A DNA stretch of 5,334 nucleotides from an uncultured Oscillospiraceae bacterium (GTDB lineage Bacteria > Bacillota_A > Clostridia > Oscillospirales > Oscillospiraceae). The notes beneath the pieces were generated by a model. The model did no database searches. It was given only the letters and a program-made list of their open reading frames with translations, and was not told the DNA's origin. The first letter of the stretch is position 1; each line of letters begins with the position of its first letter. Positions 4,637 to 5,334 of this stretch are shown here, in pieces. Made by a program: the position numbers and the translations under genes. The stretch covers positions 6,824-12,157 of the forward strand of contig CAJUAW010000083.1 in the NCBI GenBank assembly GCA_910584605.1, in the 5' to 3' direction.

Positions 4637-5334
4637 TTATGCTCTCTTGGCCCGGTTGATGGCGGCCAGGATGGCCCGGAGGGGGGCCAGGTTGATGTTG
4701 TGGCTGAGGCCCACGCCCCAGTACTGCTTTCCGGTGCGCTTGTCCTGGAGGAGGATATAGGCCACGCCCTGGGAATCGGAGCCGTCGGTAATGGCGTGGG
4801 AGGAGTAGTCCAGGAAGGAGAAGCGGTCAATCTTCTCCCCCTTGATGGCGTTGAAGAAGGCGTCGATGGGGCCGTTGCCCTGGCCGGAGACCTCAAACAC
4901 GGTGTCGGTGTGCCGCAAAGTACCCTGGAAGGCCACGTGGGAGTGCCCCTCCCCGTCGATGGTCTCGTGGAAGGAGTGCTTCAGCATCTGGTAGGGCTCC
5001 TTCACGTCGATATACTCCTGGTGGAACAGCTGGCTGATCCGCTCCGGGGCGATCTCCTTGCCCACCTTGTCGGTCTCCACCTGGACGATATGTCCAAATT
5101 CCGGGTGCATGGCCTTGGGCAGGTCGAAGCCGAAGTCGTGCTCCATGATATAGGCGGCCCCCCCTTTGCCCGACTGGGAGTTGATGCGGATGATGGGCTC
5201 GTACTCCCGGCCCACGTCGGCGGGGTCGATGGGCAGGTAGGGGATCTCCCAGTACTCGGTGCCCGAGGTCTTCATATACTGCACGCCCTTGTTGATGGCG
5301 TCCTGGTGGCTGCCGGAGAAGGCGGTGAACACCA
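4637..5334 (-). CDS. leuA: 2-isopropylmalate synthase, type 2 (LeuA), C-terminal part
   Basis: This frame enters from the right edge and ends at 4637, giving 232 complete codons including the stop; the N-terminal part, including most of the catalytic TIM barrel, lies outside. The enzyme condenses acetyl-CoA with 2-oxoisovalerate, the first committed step of leucine synthesis in the cytosol. The first visible residues, VFTAFSGSHQDAINKG, and then WEIPYLPIDPADVGREYEPIIRINSQSGKGG are hallmarks of the long type 2 LeuA. In the mycobacterial enzyme the His of SGSHQDA and the Tyr of PYLP are active-site residues, and both are present here. The rest is the linker and the C-terminal LeuA regulatory domain, where leucine feedback acts (FEVSGQGNGPIDAFFNAI, then YSSHAITDGSDSQGVAYILLQD). 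The GTG at 5332 is an internal Val codon, not a start. Visible length is about 40% of a typical 560-aa protein. Its promoter is not in the window. Confidence 0.96.
   Translation of the reverse strand, partial: VFTAFSGSHQDAINKGVQYMKTSGTEYWEIPYLPIDPADVGREYEPIIRINSQSGKGGAAYIMEHDFGFDLPKAMHPEFGHIVQVETDKVGKEIAPERISQLFHQEYIDVKEPYQMLKHSFHETIDGEGHSHVAFQGTLRHTDTVFEVSGQGNGPIDAFFNAIKGEKIDRFSFLDYSSHAITDGSDSQGVAYILLQDKRTGKQYWGVGLSHNINLAPLRAILAAINRAKRA

Noticed and set aside
5330..5332. GTG as a possible start of leuA
   Set aside because: The encoded VFTAFSGSHQDA is internal in LeuA, so the frame continues beyond the window edge.
1..5334. CRISPR array, tRNA or rRNA genes, insertion-sequence ends
   Set aside because: No regularly spaced repeats, no tRNA-like or rRNA segments and no transposase or terminal inverted repeats were recognised on either strand.

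Overview
The window looks like chromosome from a high-GC anaerobic Firmicute of the gut type (Oscillospiraceae, in the neighbourhood of Flavonifractor, Lawsonibacter or Intestinimonas). This is inferred from the GC-rich codon use, the strong Shine-Dalgarno sites and sigma-A promoters, a long-form (type 2) LeuA, and a Ser/Gly-rich lipoprotein with a bacterial Ig-like domain. No sequence search was possible, so the genus is a guess.

Layout. (1) Positions 1-736, minus strand: the N-terminal 245 residues of a secreted lipoprotein with lipobox, Ser/Gly/Asp-rich linker, BIG2-like Ig domain and KPEQKPDP repeats. It runs off the left edge. (2) Positions 737-988: a divergent control region with a sigma-A promoter for each direction and an ArsR/SmtB-type operator over the predicted start of the rightward transcript. 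(3) Positions 989-4117, plus strand: a compact four-gene heavy-metal operon. It encodes a CadC-like ArsR repressor, a free-standing 72-aa HMA metal-binding protein, a class I SAM-dependent methyltransferase and a P1B-2 (Zn/Cd/Pb) efflux ATPase. The HMA and methyltransferase genes overlap by 4 bases; the other gaps are 13-18 bases. (4) Positions 4123-4631: a small islet made of a minus-strand XRE-type regulator and a divergent 52-aa protein, bounded by two strong hairpins. (5) Positions 4637-5334, minus strand: the C-terminal part of 2-isopropylmalate synthase (LeuA), entering from the right edge.

How the operon probably works. Zn, Cd or Pb would bind the repressor and release it from the operator at 948-975, turning on the promoter at 913-942. 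The HMA protein would bind metal in the cytosol. The ATPase, which starts directly with membrane segments and has no N-terminal HMA domain of its own, would pump the metal out. The methyltransferase is the unusual member: it is physically coupled to the HMA gene, and its substrate cannot be read from sequence. The best candidates for something new are this methyltransferase, the separation of HMA domain from ATPase, and the XRE/52-aa pair with its repeated promoter elements. None is clearly an undescribed system on sequence evidence alone.
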